This document shows, in pieces, positions 17,263-26,187 of a DNA stretch of 64,000 bases; the first letter of the stretch is position 1, and the number at the start of each line of letters is the position of its first letter. Below the pieces are notes generated by a model. That model worked only from the letters and a program-made list of their open reading frames with translations, did no database searches and was not told the origin of the DNA. Source of the stretch: CAWJMN01 sp963844055 (GTDB taxonomy: Bacteria; Planctomycetota; Planctomycetia; Pirellulales; Pirellulaceae); the NCBI GenBank assembly GCA_963844055.1, contig CAWJMN010000001.1:310001-374000 (forward strand). The letters are read 5' to 3'. Made by a program: the position numbers and the translations under genes.

Positions 17263-18990
17263 CTAGGCAACGGCCCCCTCAGTGGACCAGTCAATGATGC
17301 ATTCGACCGTCTCGAGCAACTGGACCGGCTTAAACGGCTTGATGATCCAAGCTTTTTGGTGCAAGCCGGCATTGCGAGCCTTGCAAAGCGTGTGGGCCCG
17401 ATCATGGCCGAAGGCTTGGGTCAGAATCAGGGGAACAGGATCGACCATTCGCTTGAGACGAAGTAGCAAGTCGTAGCCCGACATGTCGGGTAGATCGATG
17501 CCGGTTACCACGGCATCGTAACGAGTGCCACTAAGGGCCAGTTGATAGAGGAGTTCGGCTTCGCATCCCTTTTGGGCGGTCTCTACGATGCAGCCGTAGG
17601 GCTCAAGCAGAGTGTGGGCCGAGGAACGGATGGCATTATCGGCATCGACCACCAAGACGCGCCGGCCGACCAGCTTTGGCCGACGGGCCGAAGGATAGTC
17701 GACAGGAACCGCTTCCGTGGGGGCCATCTTTTCGCCCACGCGCTGAATCACTTGCTTGATGTCGCGAGCGTTGCGCAAGATGTTGTGCAGTCGTTTGACC
17801 GTCTCAGGATTGTCGTGCATGTGGCTTTCGGCCAAGATCACGGCATCGCTGAGGATTTCATCAATGGGCAGAGCGACCGCTTTGTGGATCGCTTCCACGC
17901 TTTCCTGGGCCGCATTCATCCGCTGAGCACTCAGCAGGTCGAGCGTGTTGAGTGCGAAGGCGACATCGCGACAGAAGATTTCGAGGAACTGCAGGTCGCT
18001 GGAGGAAAAGCCGTGTGGTTTGGGGCTTTCGACGTTGAATGTTCCGATCACCTGTTGGTGCAATTTCAAGGGAACCGTCAACGAACTCTTGGCATCGACC
18101 AACCCAGGCAGGTAGAGCGGGTCATTCGTGGTGTCTTCGCAGACGTAGGTAACCCCCATCGACGCGACATAGCCGGTAACACCGTTGCCCGAGCGCTTGG
18201 CAAAAAGTGTACGGCTGGCTGCCACATGATCCATGCCGTATTCCAGCAAGGGAAGCAGCTCGCCCGTTTTGGGGTCAAGCGTGCGAATCTCGATCACGTC
18301 GAACTGGAGCAGGTCTTTCGTAAAGTGCAGGATGTTATCCTTGAGCAGGTCTTTACGCTGGCTCACCGACATGTGGAAGATTTCTTCGGGCTTCAAGTCG
18401 GCCAGAGCTCGGCCAGCCTCTTGAATGGCCAAAATCTTTTGGCGTTGCTGAGTTTCGGAGGTGACATCCCGCAGAGTAGCCACAAAGTGCTGCGTGCTGT
18501 CCCCTTCGTCGCTAATGGGGGCAACGTGCAACTGGAAGTAGTGGGTGGCCGTCTTCAGCAGCGAGCTAGAGGCTTGATGTGTACGAGTGGCAGTGGGGAA
18601 TGGGGAAGGTTCTCCGCCAACGATCTCGGGGTTGCCCAAGATGGAGAAGAAGGTCTCTCCCACAAAGTTGCCTTGGTTGGCTGTCCAGCCGCGAAGGCGT
18701 TCGTTGCCCCAAAGGATGGTGGTGCTTTGATCGACCAGAGCAACGCCAACCGGAATGCCAGTGAGGACGCGATCACTTTCGAGCAAGCGACCCATTCGCA
18801 TGACGCTGTCGAAATGCTGGGCCGACAAATAGATGCCGTCAAAGGACTCGCGCTTGAGTAGCGCCAGGGCACGAAGCGGATTTTGCACGTGCTCCACCGA
18901 ATAGTGATCACGCACGAAACCTGGGAGTTCTCCCATGGGTTCCGTCAGCGGAGCTAACAGCAGAATCTTCGGCTTATCCCGCACGCGCAC
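17263..18990 (-). CDS. PAS-GAF-receiver signalling protein with degenerate receiver domain
   Basis: 575 residues. Domains in order: an N-terminal receiver-like fold (about 7-70), a PAS domain (about 72-190, with VALVDQSTTILWGNERLRGW), a GAF domain (about 215-375, with SGNGVTGYVASMGVTYVCED and QVIGTFNVESPKPHGFSSSD), a histidine-kinase-like dimerisation helix pair (about 380-430) but no ATPase domain, and a C-terminal receiver (445-575). In the C-terminal receiver the phosphoacceptor Asp is replaced by Gly497 (TGIDLPDMSG), while the conserved Thr (LILTQA) and Lys (WIIKPF) remain. It should therefore signal by ligand binding or protein contact rather than by phosphorylation. The downstream metallophosphoesterase is probably cotranscribed and may be its output. 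Confidence 0.85.
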   Translation of the reverse strand: MRVRDKPKILLLAPLTEPMGELPGFVRDHYSVEHVQNPLRALALLKRESFDGIYLSAQHFDSVMRMGRLLESDRVLTGIPVGVALVDQSTTILWGNERLRGWTANQGNFVGETFFSILGNPEIVGGEPSPFPTATRTHQASSSLLKTATHYFQLHVAPISDEGDSTQHFVATLRDVTSETQQRQKILAIQEAGRALADLKPEEIFHMSVSQRKDLLKDNILHFTKDLLQFDVIEIRTLDPKTGELLPLLEYGMDHVAASRTLFAKRSGNGVTGYVASMGVTYVCEDTTNDPLYLPGLVDAKSSLTVPLKLHQQVIGTFNVESPKPHGFSSSDLQFLEIFCRDVAFALNTLDLLSAQRMNAAQESVEAIHKAVALPIDEILSDAVILAESHMHDNPETVKRLHNILRNARDIKQVIQRVGEKMAPTEAVPVDYPSARRPKLVGRRVLVVDADNAIRSSAHTLLEPYGCIVETAQKGCEAELLYQLALSGTRYDAVVTGIDLPDMSGYDLLLRLKRMVDPVPLILTQAFGHDRAHTLCKARNAGLHQKAWIIKPFKPVQLLETVECIIDWSTEGAVA

Positions 18991-19578
18991 GGTCTCCTCG
19001 CTTCGAAGGTCACGACTTCCTAAGTATAGGCCTCAGCTTGCCACCATACAATCAAAATTGAAAGTGGAGCGGCAAGAAGGCCAGCGGCATGGATGAGGAA
19101 GCTACGCTCCAAGCCCCGTTTGGAAAACGAAAACTCCTGCATGAAGGATCGGTCTTCCAAGTGCGGGAGAATAAGGGGGAGTGCTCAATGAGCCCAGGCC
19201 AAAATGGGGTTAGGATTACGCAGATCGTAAGGCGTAAAGGGCTTTGCTATTTGCGTGTAATCCAAACCGCCGCAAAGCGATGGTCTGCGGGGCATGGTCC
19301 GCCACTAACAGAAACGTCATCGCTCTTGAGCCCTGCGAACAGACCAAGTGCCCGGCGTTTTATTTTGGAAATCGTTCACAAGGGGACGGCAGGGCCTGAC
19401 GGATTCGCGTGAACGGGAGCTTACCGGCCGGCCGGTATTGGTTCAGGCTTCGGCCGGCAGGGTTGGGCCGCCGATTGCCGAAAAAAAACTTTGCGACACT
19501 TGCCTGGGAATCGCCGTCCGGCGGGCCCGGATGTGGGGGAAGGTGGCGTCGTCAGGGGGTGCGGCAGCGGGTAGGGCG
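18991..19578. other. Intergenic region, no gene recognised
   Basis: Almost 590 bases between two minus-strand genes. Plus-strand open frames of 77-107 codons cross it, but they overlap one another, lack ribosome sites and have no recognisable composition. The left 100 bases should hold the promoter of the PAS-GAF-receiver gene. A GGCCGGCCGG palindromic stretch lies near 19424-19434. Nothing else stands out. Confidence 0.35.
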
Positions 19579-19613
19579 CAAAAGAAAAGCCCCGAGCAAA
19601 AATGCCCGAGGCT
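19579..19613 (-). terminator. Rho-independent terminator of the isomerase-like gene
   Basis: Read on the minus strand, a 10-bp stem AGCCTCGGGC / GCTCGGGGCT (two G-U pairs, 19588-19613) encloses the loop ATTTTT. The run TTTTCTTTT follows. It starts 35 bases after the stop codon of the minus-strand gene at 19648-20400. Confidence 0.85.
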
Positions 19614-19647
19614 TAGATTTGGGTGCCATAGATCGCCGTTAGGGGGA

Positions 19648-20400
19648 TCAGATGAGCAGGCTTTCGAGTAGCAGACGCATCTTTCGCATCTCGCCGACGT
19701 GGTCAACATCGGGCATCTCTCGGATGCTCACGCTGAGGGCCCGGTTGTACTTTAGCTTTTGGAGCTGGGTTACCAGGCGGGTGTATTCGATCTCGCCTTG
19801 GCCGATCCGGACTTGCAGCGCCTTCTTGTTGGTGTCACGCAGGTGCGTGTGGAAGACGTACTTCATGATCTTGTCGATGCTGCGACCTTGGTGAGGGCCG
19901 ACGATGTAGTGGCTGGGGTCAAGCGTCAGGCCGAGCCCCTTCACATTGTCGCACAAGACCATCACGGTATCGGGGTCTTCGGAAAGACGACCGATTTGGC
20001 TCTTAATGCCGACGCGCACGCCGTGCAATGTCGCGATATCAACCAGGCGGCGGAGATGCTCCACTTCCTCGTTGAATGGCGTGCCAAGCTCTGCGGAGGG
20101 AACAGTCAAAGTGACTACCTTGGCAGCCTTGGCCATCCGGCAGATGGCTGTGAACTGTTGGTAGTGGGCTTCTTTGGTCTCAGTAATACGAACGTCGAAG
20201 GCTATGACATCCAGGCGTCGGCTATTGCGACACAGTCCCACAGCCCATTCCACATCAGCAGCGACTTGCGAAGGCTTCAGCTGGTCGCCGTCTTCAAAGA
20301 TGGCGAACTCCACGCTGGTGTATTCGAGGTCGGCCAAGCGTTCGAGGGCCTTGGACAAAGATAGATCGTAAAAACAGTCCGTTGTGGCGGAAACTATCAC
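19648..20400 (-). CDS. Sugar phosphate isomerase/epimerase-like TIM-barrel protein
   Basis: 250 residues, a xylose-isomerase-like TIM barrel (AP endonuclease 2 superfamily). Visible features: VSATTDCFYDLSLSKALERL at the start, SVEFAIFEDGDQL, the barrel strand GLGLTLDPSHY, and FHTHLRDTNKKALQVRIGQG with metal-ligand His and the E-I-E-Y that follows. Members isomerise or epimerise sugars or inositol derivatives using a divalent metal; the substrate is not evident. The GTG at 20400 is the best start: AAGGAG lies about ten bases upstream and the family N-terminus begins there. The longer frame to 20520 covers noncoding leader. The gene stands alone and ends in a strong terminator. Confidence 0.82.
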   Translation of the reverse strand: MIVSATTDCFYDLSLSKALERLADLEYTSVEFAIFEDGDQLKPSQVAADVEWAVGLCRNSRRLDVIAFDVRITETKEAHYQQFTAICRMAKAAKVVTLTVPSAELGTPFNEEVEHLRRLVDIATLHGVRVGIKSQIGRLSEDPDTVMVLCDNVKGLGLTLDPSHYIVGPHQGRSIDKIMKYVFHTHLRDTNKKALQVRIGQGEIEYTRLVTQLQKLKYNRALSVSIREMPDVDHVGEMRKMRLLLESLLI

Positions 20401-20795
20401 CGCTGAGCATCTCCTTAGGCGAAATGACGGAAAGGACAAAAGCGGGCCGTCACTCCCGCGCAACCTGAGTATCTGGGAGGAAGAAGCCAAAGAAGGTTTC
20501 TCGCCCGCATGGTTATGCAAGGAGAATCAAGTGGCTCTTTTCGATTCCACCAAGGGCAGAGCGAAGTATCCCAAATCAATCGGATAGCTTATCCGCTAAG
20601 GGCAAGGGTTGGCAATGGCGATGTGGTGGGACGGGCTGCCGCAATGCCAGGGAGAAGTGGTGTGAAATACTCGCCTTTCTGCGTCAAAAACAGGGCATTC
20701 TGGGCAGAACCCCGAATTCCGACATTCGTGACCGAGTTGACCCCTGTCCTTCGAGAACTAGACTTTAAGGTACCCAATCCGCTCGATTTACTTTT
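20401..20795. other. Divergent promoter region, nothing specific seen
   Basis: About 395 bases between the divergent isomerase-like gene and sppA. It carries the AAGGAG ribosome site of the former near its left edge. Short open frames cross it but none is convincing, and I could not assign promoters. Confidence 0.35.
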
Positions 20796-21773
20796 GTGAG
20801 TGCTATCATGCCTAGTGATCAACCCCCTGCCGCCAGCGTTCCGACTAACTCCAGCAAGGATGCGGGAAGCACGCGTGGAGGTGCCGCTTCCGACCGGACC
20901 ATCATCCTGCGCGAGACCGGGCGTACGGGGTTTGTCTCGTGGGTCGGCTGGATGCTATTTGGGGTTTCGCTGCTGGTAATCGTCTCGCTGTTCCAGCGCT
21001 ACGCGACCTATTTCAACCTCGAAGAGGGCGTTCAAGAGGAGTACTTCTCGGGGTCGCGTACGGCCACCGAAAAGATCGCCATCCTTTCGGTGGAAGGGGT
21101 GATCATGCATGGCGACGGATTTGTCAAACAGCAAATCGACCGAATCGCGAAAGACCAAGATGTGAAGGTGGTCGTCCTGCGCGTTGACTCGCCCGGCGGA
21201 ACGGTGACCGGATCGGACTTTATCTACCATCACCTGAAGGAACTGAAGAAGAAGCGGGACATCAAGATCGTAGTGAGCATGGGCTCCATCGCGGCCAGCG
21301 GTGGATACTATGTGGCCATGGCCGTTGGCGATGAGCCGGACACCATCTTTGCCGAACCAACGACGACGACCGGTTCGATTGGCGTGGTCTTGCCGCACTA
21401 TGATCTAAGTGGACTGCTTGCCAAGTTCGATGCGAAGGATGATTCGATTGCGAGCCATCCGCGTAAACACATGATGAGCATGACCCGCCCCATGCCAGAA
21501 GAGCATCGCGAACTGTTGCAAAGCAACATTAATGAGATGTTCGGTCGGTTCAAAGACATTGTGAAGGAAGGGCGTCCACTCTTTCGCAAGGATCCCTCGG
21601 CCCTCGATCAATTGGCAACGGGGGAAGTGTTCAGCGCCCCCCAAGCGCTGAAGCATGGCCTGGTGGATAAGATTGGCTTTCTCGAAGCCGCGATTGATAA
21701 GGCTGCCGCATTGGCAACCTTAGACGTTGAGAAGTGCCGTGTCATTCGGTACAAGCGCCTCATCGGTGCTTGA
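20796..21773 (+). CDS. sppA: Signal peptide peptidase SppA (S49 family)
   Basis: Membrane-bound serine protease that degrades cleaved signal peptides. 325 residues: a Ser/Thr-rich cytoplasmic head, one membrane helix (about 45-66, FVSWVGWMLFGVSLLVIVSL), then the S49 domain. Catalytic residues are visible: nucleophile Ser168 in GSIAASGGYY and the general-base Lys224 in SHPRKHMMS. DSPGGTVTGSD (131-141) and TGSIGVV (192-198) are further family motifs. The single S49 domain matches the short Bacillus-type SppA rather than the two-domain E. coli form. The GTG at 20796 or the ATG at 20808 could start the protein; neither has a clear ribosome site. Confidence 0.93.
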   Translation: MSAIMPSDQPPAASVPTNSSKDAGSTRGGAASDRTIILRETGRTGFVSWVGWMLFGVSLLVIVSLFQRYATYFNLEEGVQEEYFSGSRTATEKIAILSVEGVIMHGDGFVKQQIDRIAKDQDVKVVVLRVDSPGGTVTGSDFIYHHLKELKKKRDIKIVVSMGSIAASGGYYVAMAVGDEPDTIFAEPTTTTGSIGVVLPHYDLSGLLAKFDAKDDSIASHPRKHMMSMTRPMPEEHRELLQSNINEMFGRFKDIVKEGRPLFRKDPSALDQLATGEVFSAPQALKHGLVDKIGFLEAAIDKAAALATLDVEKCRVIRYKRLIGA

Positions 21774-22036
21774 CTTTGTGGGAAGTGCGAAAGTGCACTC
21801 GCCAGGAAATGGAATGCTGGATGCGCAATCGTTGTTGCAGCTGTCAGCGCCACGGGCCTATTATTTTGCCGATCCCCTGCCGACCCTTCTAGTCAGCCCA
21901 AGAGCCGAGTAACCATTTCAGGACTAGATCAACATTGAGTGCCACCCTCGGAAAATGGATCAACGTAGTCACCATCCACCCCTGCTATCTCAGTTATCTC
22001 ACATGCCTGAAGCCTACAGAGCCATTTTTTGAACTG

Positions 22037-23341
22037 TCATTCGGGCTTGCGAGGGGGACGGTCTTTCTCCAGTCGCAAATAAAGGCCGTTTTCAATTACC
22101 AAAAACTTCTCCATTTGTGGAGCAACGTCTAGCGCACCTTTGTAGGCATCACTCGCCTTTTGATCCTGATGCTGCAAATAAAATACGTCGCCCAAAAACA
22201 TTCGATACTCCACATCTTCGGGATGAAGCGTAACTGCACGCGTTAAATCCGCCTCGGATTCACTCAAGGCCCCCATTCTTGCATTAGCCTTTCCCCTGAG
22301 GGCCCAGCACTCTCCGGAATTAGGGACCAATTCGATGGCTTTGTCCATCTCTAACTTTGCATCCAAATTCTGTTTAAGCGACAGATAGCTAGATGCCAGA
22401 AAAAGGCGAGCTTCATAGTTTTGCGGATCCTTCTCAAGTACTTTCTGATAATCTAAGACTGCCATCTGATGATTATCACATTTTCGATGATAGGTGCCTC
22501 GTAAAATCATTGCCTTGCTAAGGCCAGGGGTAAGCTGTAGCGCCTTTTCTATATCACTCAATGCGTCCAAGTCCTTTCCAATTTGTAGCAAGACTGCGGC
22601 CCGACTTGTGTAGCCGTGAGCATATTCCGGACTTAGTTTGATGGCTGCATTTGAATCCTCAATGGCTTCCGCCATTTTCCCCATACCTAGATAAATCATC
22701 GATCGTCCAACCAAACTCCTTGCTGACCCAGGGTCTATTCTTATAGCAACTGAAAAATCCGAAAGCGCCTTATCATCCTGACGCTTACAATAGTATGCCG
22801 TAGCACGTAGATGATATCCCTCTATCATTCCAGGACGCAAATCAATTGCTCGTGTAATAACCTCAATGGCGTCGTCAAAATCACCTTTATCGCAAAACGC
22901 CGCGCCTCTTTTCAGTAATTCAACATACTCATTGTCGGTCTCCGTTGCGTCGCCCGGAATTTCATGAGCAACAGCCGGCAGTCTTGTGGCAAGCGATTTC
23001 TCTGACGAGTCCAATTCCTTTTCACCAGTTGGGATTGTCCTCGATACATCTGATTTTTTTCTCAATTCTTCGTCAGGAGACTCCGCTAATTGCGATGGCA
23101 AGCCAGAATCGTTTGATGGTGAAAGTTGCTTAGTAACTTTGATGTATACGAGTACACTGAGGCAGAACAGAAAAAGGATTCCCGATACAAGAATAATCGC
23201 AGCAACAATGATGCTGTAGAGTGTCCAAGAGCGAGACATCGTCGAAGTAGAGCGTGCTTCGCCTTGATACGTTGCCGCTGAATCGCTTTCAACAGCAGTG
23301 AGCAAAACGTCCCATTCACTTTCATGTGCTGGCTCTGTCAC
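22037..23341 (-). CDS. Membrane-anchored tetratricopeptide-repeat protein
   Basis: 434 residues. A cytoplasmic N-terminal stretch is followed by one long membrane helix (about 38-68, TLYSIIVAAIILVSGILFLF), a Ser/Glu-rich spacer and then about eight tandem TPR units (about 135-420). These carry the usual pattern, for example GYHLRATAYYCKRQDDKALS, AHGYTSRAAVLLQIGKDLDA and CWALRGKANARMGALSESEA. TPR proteins are scaffolds for protein complexes, and no enzymatic domain is present. The gene opens the A+T-richer, minus-strand accessory stretch that runs to about 28 kb. Its partner is unknown. Confidence 0.82.
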   Translation of the reverse strand: MTEPAHESEWDVLLTAVESDSAATYQGEARSTSTMSRSWTLYSIIVAAIILVSGILFLFCLSVLVYIKVTKQLSPSNDSGLPSQLAESPDEELRKKSDVSRTIPTGEKELDSSEKSLATRLPAVAHEIPGDATETDNEYVELLKRGAAFCDKGDFDDAIEVITRAIDLRPGMIEGYHLRATAYYCKRQDDKALSDFSVAIRIDPGSARSLVGRSMIYLGMGKMAEAIEDSNAAIKLSPEYAHGYTSRAAVLLQIGKDLDALSDIEKALQLTPGLSKAMILRGTYHRKCDNHQMAVLDYQKVLEKDPQNYEARLFLASSYLSLKQNLDAKLEMDKAIELVPNSGECWALRGKANARMGALSESEADLTRAVTLHPEDVEYRMFLGDVFYLQHQDQKASDAYKGALDVAPQMEKFLVIENGLYLRLEKDRPPRKPE

Positions 23342-23501
23342 CGAAAACTCCTATCAGGTCACATTGTATCTCTAGAAATATTCGCACATTAGACAGTTGC
23401 TGCGACGGCCAGAAACCCATCGCTGAGTCACTCGCCGGAGCGACGCATGTCAAGCCAAAACGTCATGCAACACTCCAACTGTCCTTTTCAATTCACAAAT
23501 C

Positions 23502-24194
23502 CTAACCCTGCCGCAGTTGAGCAATAAGCATGAGCAGACCATACCGTCGAAAGTCCCATTTCACTGGATGCCCCCCAGAACCTTCGATTAGATATAGGTC
23601 GTCTTCAATCGTCGTATCGCCGTTTTGAACGGTGAAAGACTTCTCGATTTCGTTTGCCGTCAATTCCATCGGCTCGTCATTACAAGCAGATTCGATCAAT
23701 CGAAGATACGCCATCCAATACTTCTCCTGTCCCCGAATTCGCAAATTGCTAGGGTGATAGCAATCTCTCCGCAGCAAGGCTCCAACGGCACGGGCATACT
23801 CTCGCCAGAATGGCGTACTTAGCTCAGCAACATCGTTACGTTCGGCAAAAGCAGCGAATGTTACACCGGTTGAAAACGCTCCTATACACCACGCGGCGTG
23901 AGCGAATACAAGATAGTGATAACTTCCAGCAATGACAGAACTTGGAAATCGACCTGCGGTCACTTCATCGTCAAGTATTTGCAGCGTAACACAATGCCGG
24001 TGCAAGATTGCTGAAAATCCTTGAGCATTTAGCCACGCAACGCCACTTGCCGGATCAGCATGTTCATTTACTGCAATTTGCAAGTACCCCATCAATGCAG
24101 AAGATAGGCACTTCATCACCCACGCTGGTTGCCCTTTCTTTTGCCAGTCGTCTGCGGTTTGGATACTCGTTTGAATGGAATCAATGGTCGCCAT
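23502..24194 (-). CDS. Hypothetical protein, 230 residues
   Basis: Not recognised. A soluble, helix-rich protein with no signal peptide. The N-terminus MATIDSIQTSIQTADDWQKKG and the C-terminal HPVKWDFRRYGLLMLIAQLR are well formed. The middle (FPSSVIAGSYHYLVFAHAAW, PFWREYARAVGALLRRDCY) resembles the helical cores of immunity-type proteins, but that is only an impression. It lies in a row of short minus-strand genes of atypical composition, which suggests an accessory role. Confidence 0.65.
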   Translation of the reverse strand: MATIDSIQTSIQTADDWQKKGQPAWVMKCLSSALMGYLQIAVNEHADPASGVAWLNAQGFSAILHRHCVTLQILDDEVTAGRFPSSVIAGSYHYLVFAHAAWCIGAFSTGVTFAAFAERNDVAELSTPFWREYARAVGALLRRDCYHPSNLRIRGQEKYWMAYLRLIESACNDEPMELTANEIEKSFTVQNGDTTIEDDLYLIEGSGGHPVKWDFRRYGLLMLIAQLRQG

Positions 24195-24436
24195 TTCAGA
24201 ACCTTATGGATGTGCCCCTCACGAAAATCCTTGCGCATTTTAGGGCTACCTGTAGTTGAGGAATAGCCTTCTCTTCGAGCAGAGGAGAGCACTAGGAAAC
24301 CGAAAGAGATGTTTGATTGAGAAGAATGTGTGCCACGGACGCCGGGGCTACTTGATTGCGTAAGCGGACTGGGTACTGACGCTTCCGGTTCTGAAAAAGC
24401 TGGGCATGATCTCCTACGGTCTGCGGCCACACCGAT

Positions 24437-24832
24437 TCAAGAACCGGTGCTACCCATTTCATTGTCAGTGGCGAAAGAACGCATGCCCTCAACAAATACG
24501 ATAAGTGACTGCCGCCATTCCTCTGACTCCCTTTTCTCAAAATAGGTTTCATTGCGAAACTCAGGCAACGTGAAATAGAATATGTCTGCAACCGAATCCG
24601 TTCTTTCTCCCAATAACCCAAAAGCATAAAAGTGAATGAATGTTTTTTTCTTCGTAACAGAATGCTCAATAGGCCAAGTCATATTGCCATCCACTAGCGT
24701 GTGCATTTCACGAGGCTCAAGAAGATGCCAGCCTTCGGATTGAATCGCATTCCGTAAATCATCTAGACGTCCCTTGGACATTACAGGTTCTCCGGGAAAT
24801 CCTCTGACGGTATCACTGGGCAACTCCGACAT
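24437..24832 (-). CDS. Hypothetical protein, up to 131 residues
   Basis: Not recognised. It may start at 24832 or at the internal ATG at 24781 (MSKGRLDDLRNAIQSEGW). The body has an alpha/beta look (MTWPIEHSVTKKKTFIHFYAFG, VADIFYFTLPEFRNE), similar in size and style to single-domain immunity or SMI1/SUKH-like proteins, but no diagnostic motif is seen. A remnant of the local interspersed repeat lies just upstream (24850-24970). Confidence 0.5.
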   Translation of the reverse strand: MSELPSDTVRGFPGEPVMSKGRLDDLRNAIQSEGWHLLEPREMHTLVDGNMTWPIEHSVTKKKTFIHFYAFGLLGERTDSVADIFYFTLPEFRNETYFEKRESEEWRQSLIVFVEGMRSFATDNEMGSTGS

Positions 24833-24849
24833 CCCTGGCAGTATCAGAA

Positions 24850-24970
24850 CGTTAGTTCCTGAACCTGCCCTGCTTCATGAATAGGTGAATCTGCTTGATC
24901 CTCTTCCAATGAGACTCGCCCATTCTGCACAATATCCTCGTCATCCCTCGATGGTACCACCCACACTGCA
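24850..24970. repeat. Internal remnant of interspersed repeat (copy C)
   Basis: About 120 bases aligning with the interior of the two complete copies at 25371-25556 and 26906-27120. Shared blocks include AGTTCCTGAACCTGC, ATGAATAGGTGAATCTGC, GACTCGCCCATTC and CTCGTCATCCCTCGA. It ends at ACCCACACTGC, exactly where the terminal hairpin begins in the other copies, and lacks both terminal inverted repeats. Probably a decayed copy. Confidence 0.65.
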
Positions 24971-24978
24971 CGCGTCAA

Positions 24979-25350
24979 TTAATGGCGTTTCAATATCAAG
25001 AGTACTCCAATCAGAAAGAGGAGGAACAACAATCCCGGAATGAATATCCTAAAAAGAAGGTAAATCACTCCTGCATAACTCAAAGATTCCGCCTCTCCCT
25101 TTTGCTTCTGCAATCGTCGTAAGTCATCGCCATCAAATTCGATTTCCTCACCGCGACGTAGCTGCTCAGCAAGTGTGACAAGCTCAAGTGCGTAACGCGA
25201 CTGTTCTTCAGGTCTGTCGTACCTTGCCAGCGAAAGATAGACACTCTTCAAAAGCGACTCGTCCTCGTCTGTAGGCTGAAAACCGCAGTCGACGCAAGTC
25301 TCAAAGGGAAGTTCTTTAGTAGTGCCGCAGCGCAGGCAAATTGCAATCAT
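24979..25350 (-). CDS. Small zinc-ribbon membrane protein
   Basis: 123 residues. The N-terminus carries two CxxC pairs (ICLRCGTT and TCVDCGFQ), a rubredoxin-like zinc ribbon. A charged helical middle follows (RPEEQSRYALELVTLAEQLR), and a strongly hydrophobic C-terminal segment (about 95-119) that should span the membrane. The layout suggests a tail-anchored protein with a cytoplasmic zinc ribbon. It is flanked on both sides by copies of the local repeat. Function unknown. Confidence 0.7.
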   Translation of the reverse strand: MIAICLRCGTTKELPFETCVDCGFQPTDEDESLLKSVYLSLARYDRPEEQSRYALELVTLAEQLRRGEEIEFDGDDLRRLQKQKGEAESLSYAGVIYLLFRIFIPGLLFLLFLIGVLLILKRH

Positions 25351-25370
25351 TGTTTGGGGCTTTCTTCACA

Positions 25371-25556
25371 GGGTGCCACAGCAGGCTTGCCCAGCAGTGC
25401 GATCGTGGGCAAAGCTGTCCTTCCATTTTCGGAAGGTCAATTCCTAACTTGCCCCGCTATAGGAATAGGCGAGACTGGCCAATTCCGTGCAATATTCTGA
25501 TCATCCACCACTAGCAACAACCACACTGCTGGACAAGCCAGCAGTGGCACCCGGCG
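25371..25556. repeat. Interspersed repeat with inverted hairpin ends (copy A)
   Basis: About 186 bases, noncoding. The left end (25371-25399) and right end (25522-25556) are inverted copies of each other. Each is itself a palindrome of the form CTGCTGG-N-CCAGCAG flanked by GTGCCA/TGGCAC; the left palindrome here is slightly decayed. The right end touches the TAA stop of the gene at 25558-25779. The interior aligns with copies B and C. The structure fits a MITE or a paired REP (BIME-like) element. No transposase is present in it. Confidence 0.8.
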
Positions 25557-25557
25557 T

Positions 25558-25779
25558 TTAGGCTGCGCTCATGATTGCCTTCCAGTGCGGTCCAAATGAT
25601 TGCTCCGCGATCATCCGATTTTGTTTGCCGAAGTACCGCTCGATGCGATCCAAGTAGAACGGTTGCTCAGTCTCTAGGTAGTAGTCAAGCGTCCGGTTTG
25701 TGTCTGATGTAAGGTAAGTCGGGATATTGTGGAGATGATCTGCCTCGATCTCAACCCTAGGATAGTTCCCCCTCTGCAT
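25558..25779 (-). CDS. Small hypothetical protein, 73 residues
   Basis: Not recognised. The ATG at 25779 (MQRGNYPRVEIEADHLHN) overlaps the 3' end of the preceding gene by 23 bases, typical of coupled genes. The end, ERYFGKQNRMIAEQSFGPHW, looks like ordinary protein sequence. Its stop codon lies one base from the end of repeat copy A, so the natural C-terminus may have been altered when the repeat arrived. Confidence 0.5.
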   Translation of the reverse strand: MQRGNYPRVEIEADHLHNIPTYLTSDTNRTLDYYLETEQPFYLDRIERYFGKQNRMIAEQSFGPHWKAIMSAA

Positions 25780-26134
25780 TTGCCGCTTGTGCAAACGTTA
25801 ATCCAACTCGAAGGATCTCGCTCAAAGTGTCGAAATAGGGCATCTTGGCTCGTTCCAAGTCTTCAGAAGTTACGTTGCTCGACATCCGAATAAGCTTTAC
25901 GTAGCGATCAGCAGACAACTTCATGATCTCGTGGCTTTCGGCCTTTGCATGGTACTGATACTGGTCGATGGCTTCGGAAAACTGGGCGATTGGCGATTCC
26001 CCTTTCAATGCGGCAAGCATCCGTATTGCCAAGTCAATCTCGTGCTTCGCTCGTATCGCATCGCCACTATTACCCGCGCCGCGTATACCATCGAATACGT
26101 ATCCAAAAAGATCAAGAAGTCCTTGGGTTGTCAT
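25757..26134 (-). CDS. Hypothetical protein, 125 residues
   Basis: Not recognised. An all-helical soluble protein (MTTQGLLDLFGYVFDGIRGA, then KHEIDLAIRMLAALKGESPI and SADRYVKLIRMSS). There is no signal peptide. It overlaps the downstream 73-residue gene and follows the HEAT-like gene by 53 bases, so the three are probably one transcript. Confidence 0.6.
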   Translation of the reverse strand: MTTQGLLDLFGYVFDGIRGAGNSGDAIRAKHEIDLAIRMLAALKGESPIAQFSEAIDQYQYHAKAESHEIMKLSADRYVKLIRMSSNVTSEDLERAKMPYFDTLSEILRVGLTFAQAANAEGELS

Positions 26135-26187
26135 CGTTCTTGATCCTCACCGGCCTTGCCCAGACACCCGACACAAGAAGCGCTCTG

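Noticed and set aside
17542..18861. 439-codon plus-strand open frame
   Set aside because: It is antisense to the PAS-GAF-receiver gene, whose domains are clearly recognisable on the minus strand; the long mirror frame is a G+C and codon-bias effect.
19089..19671. Three overlapping plus-strand open frames
   Set aside because: They overlap each other in different frames, one runs across the minus-strand terminator, and none resembles a protein.
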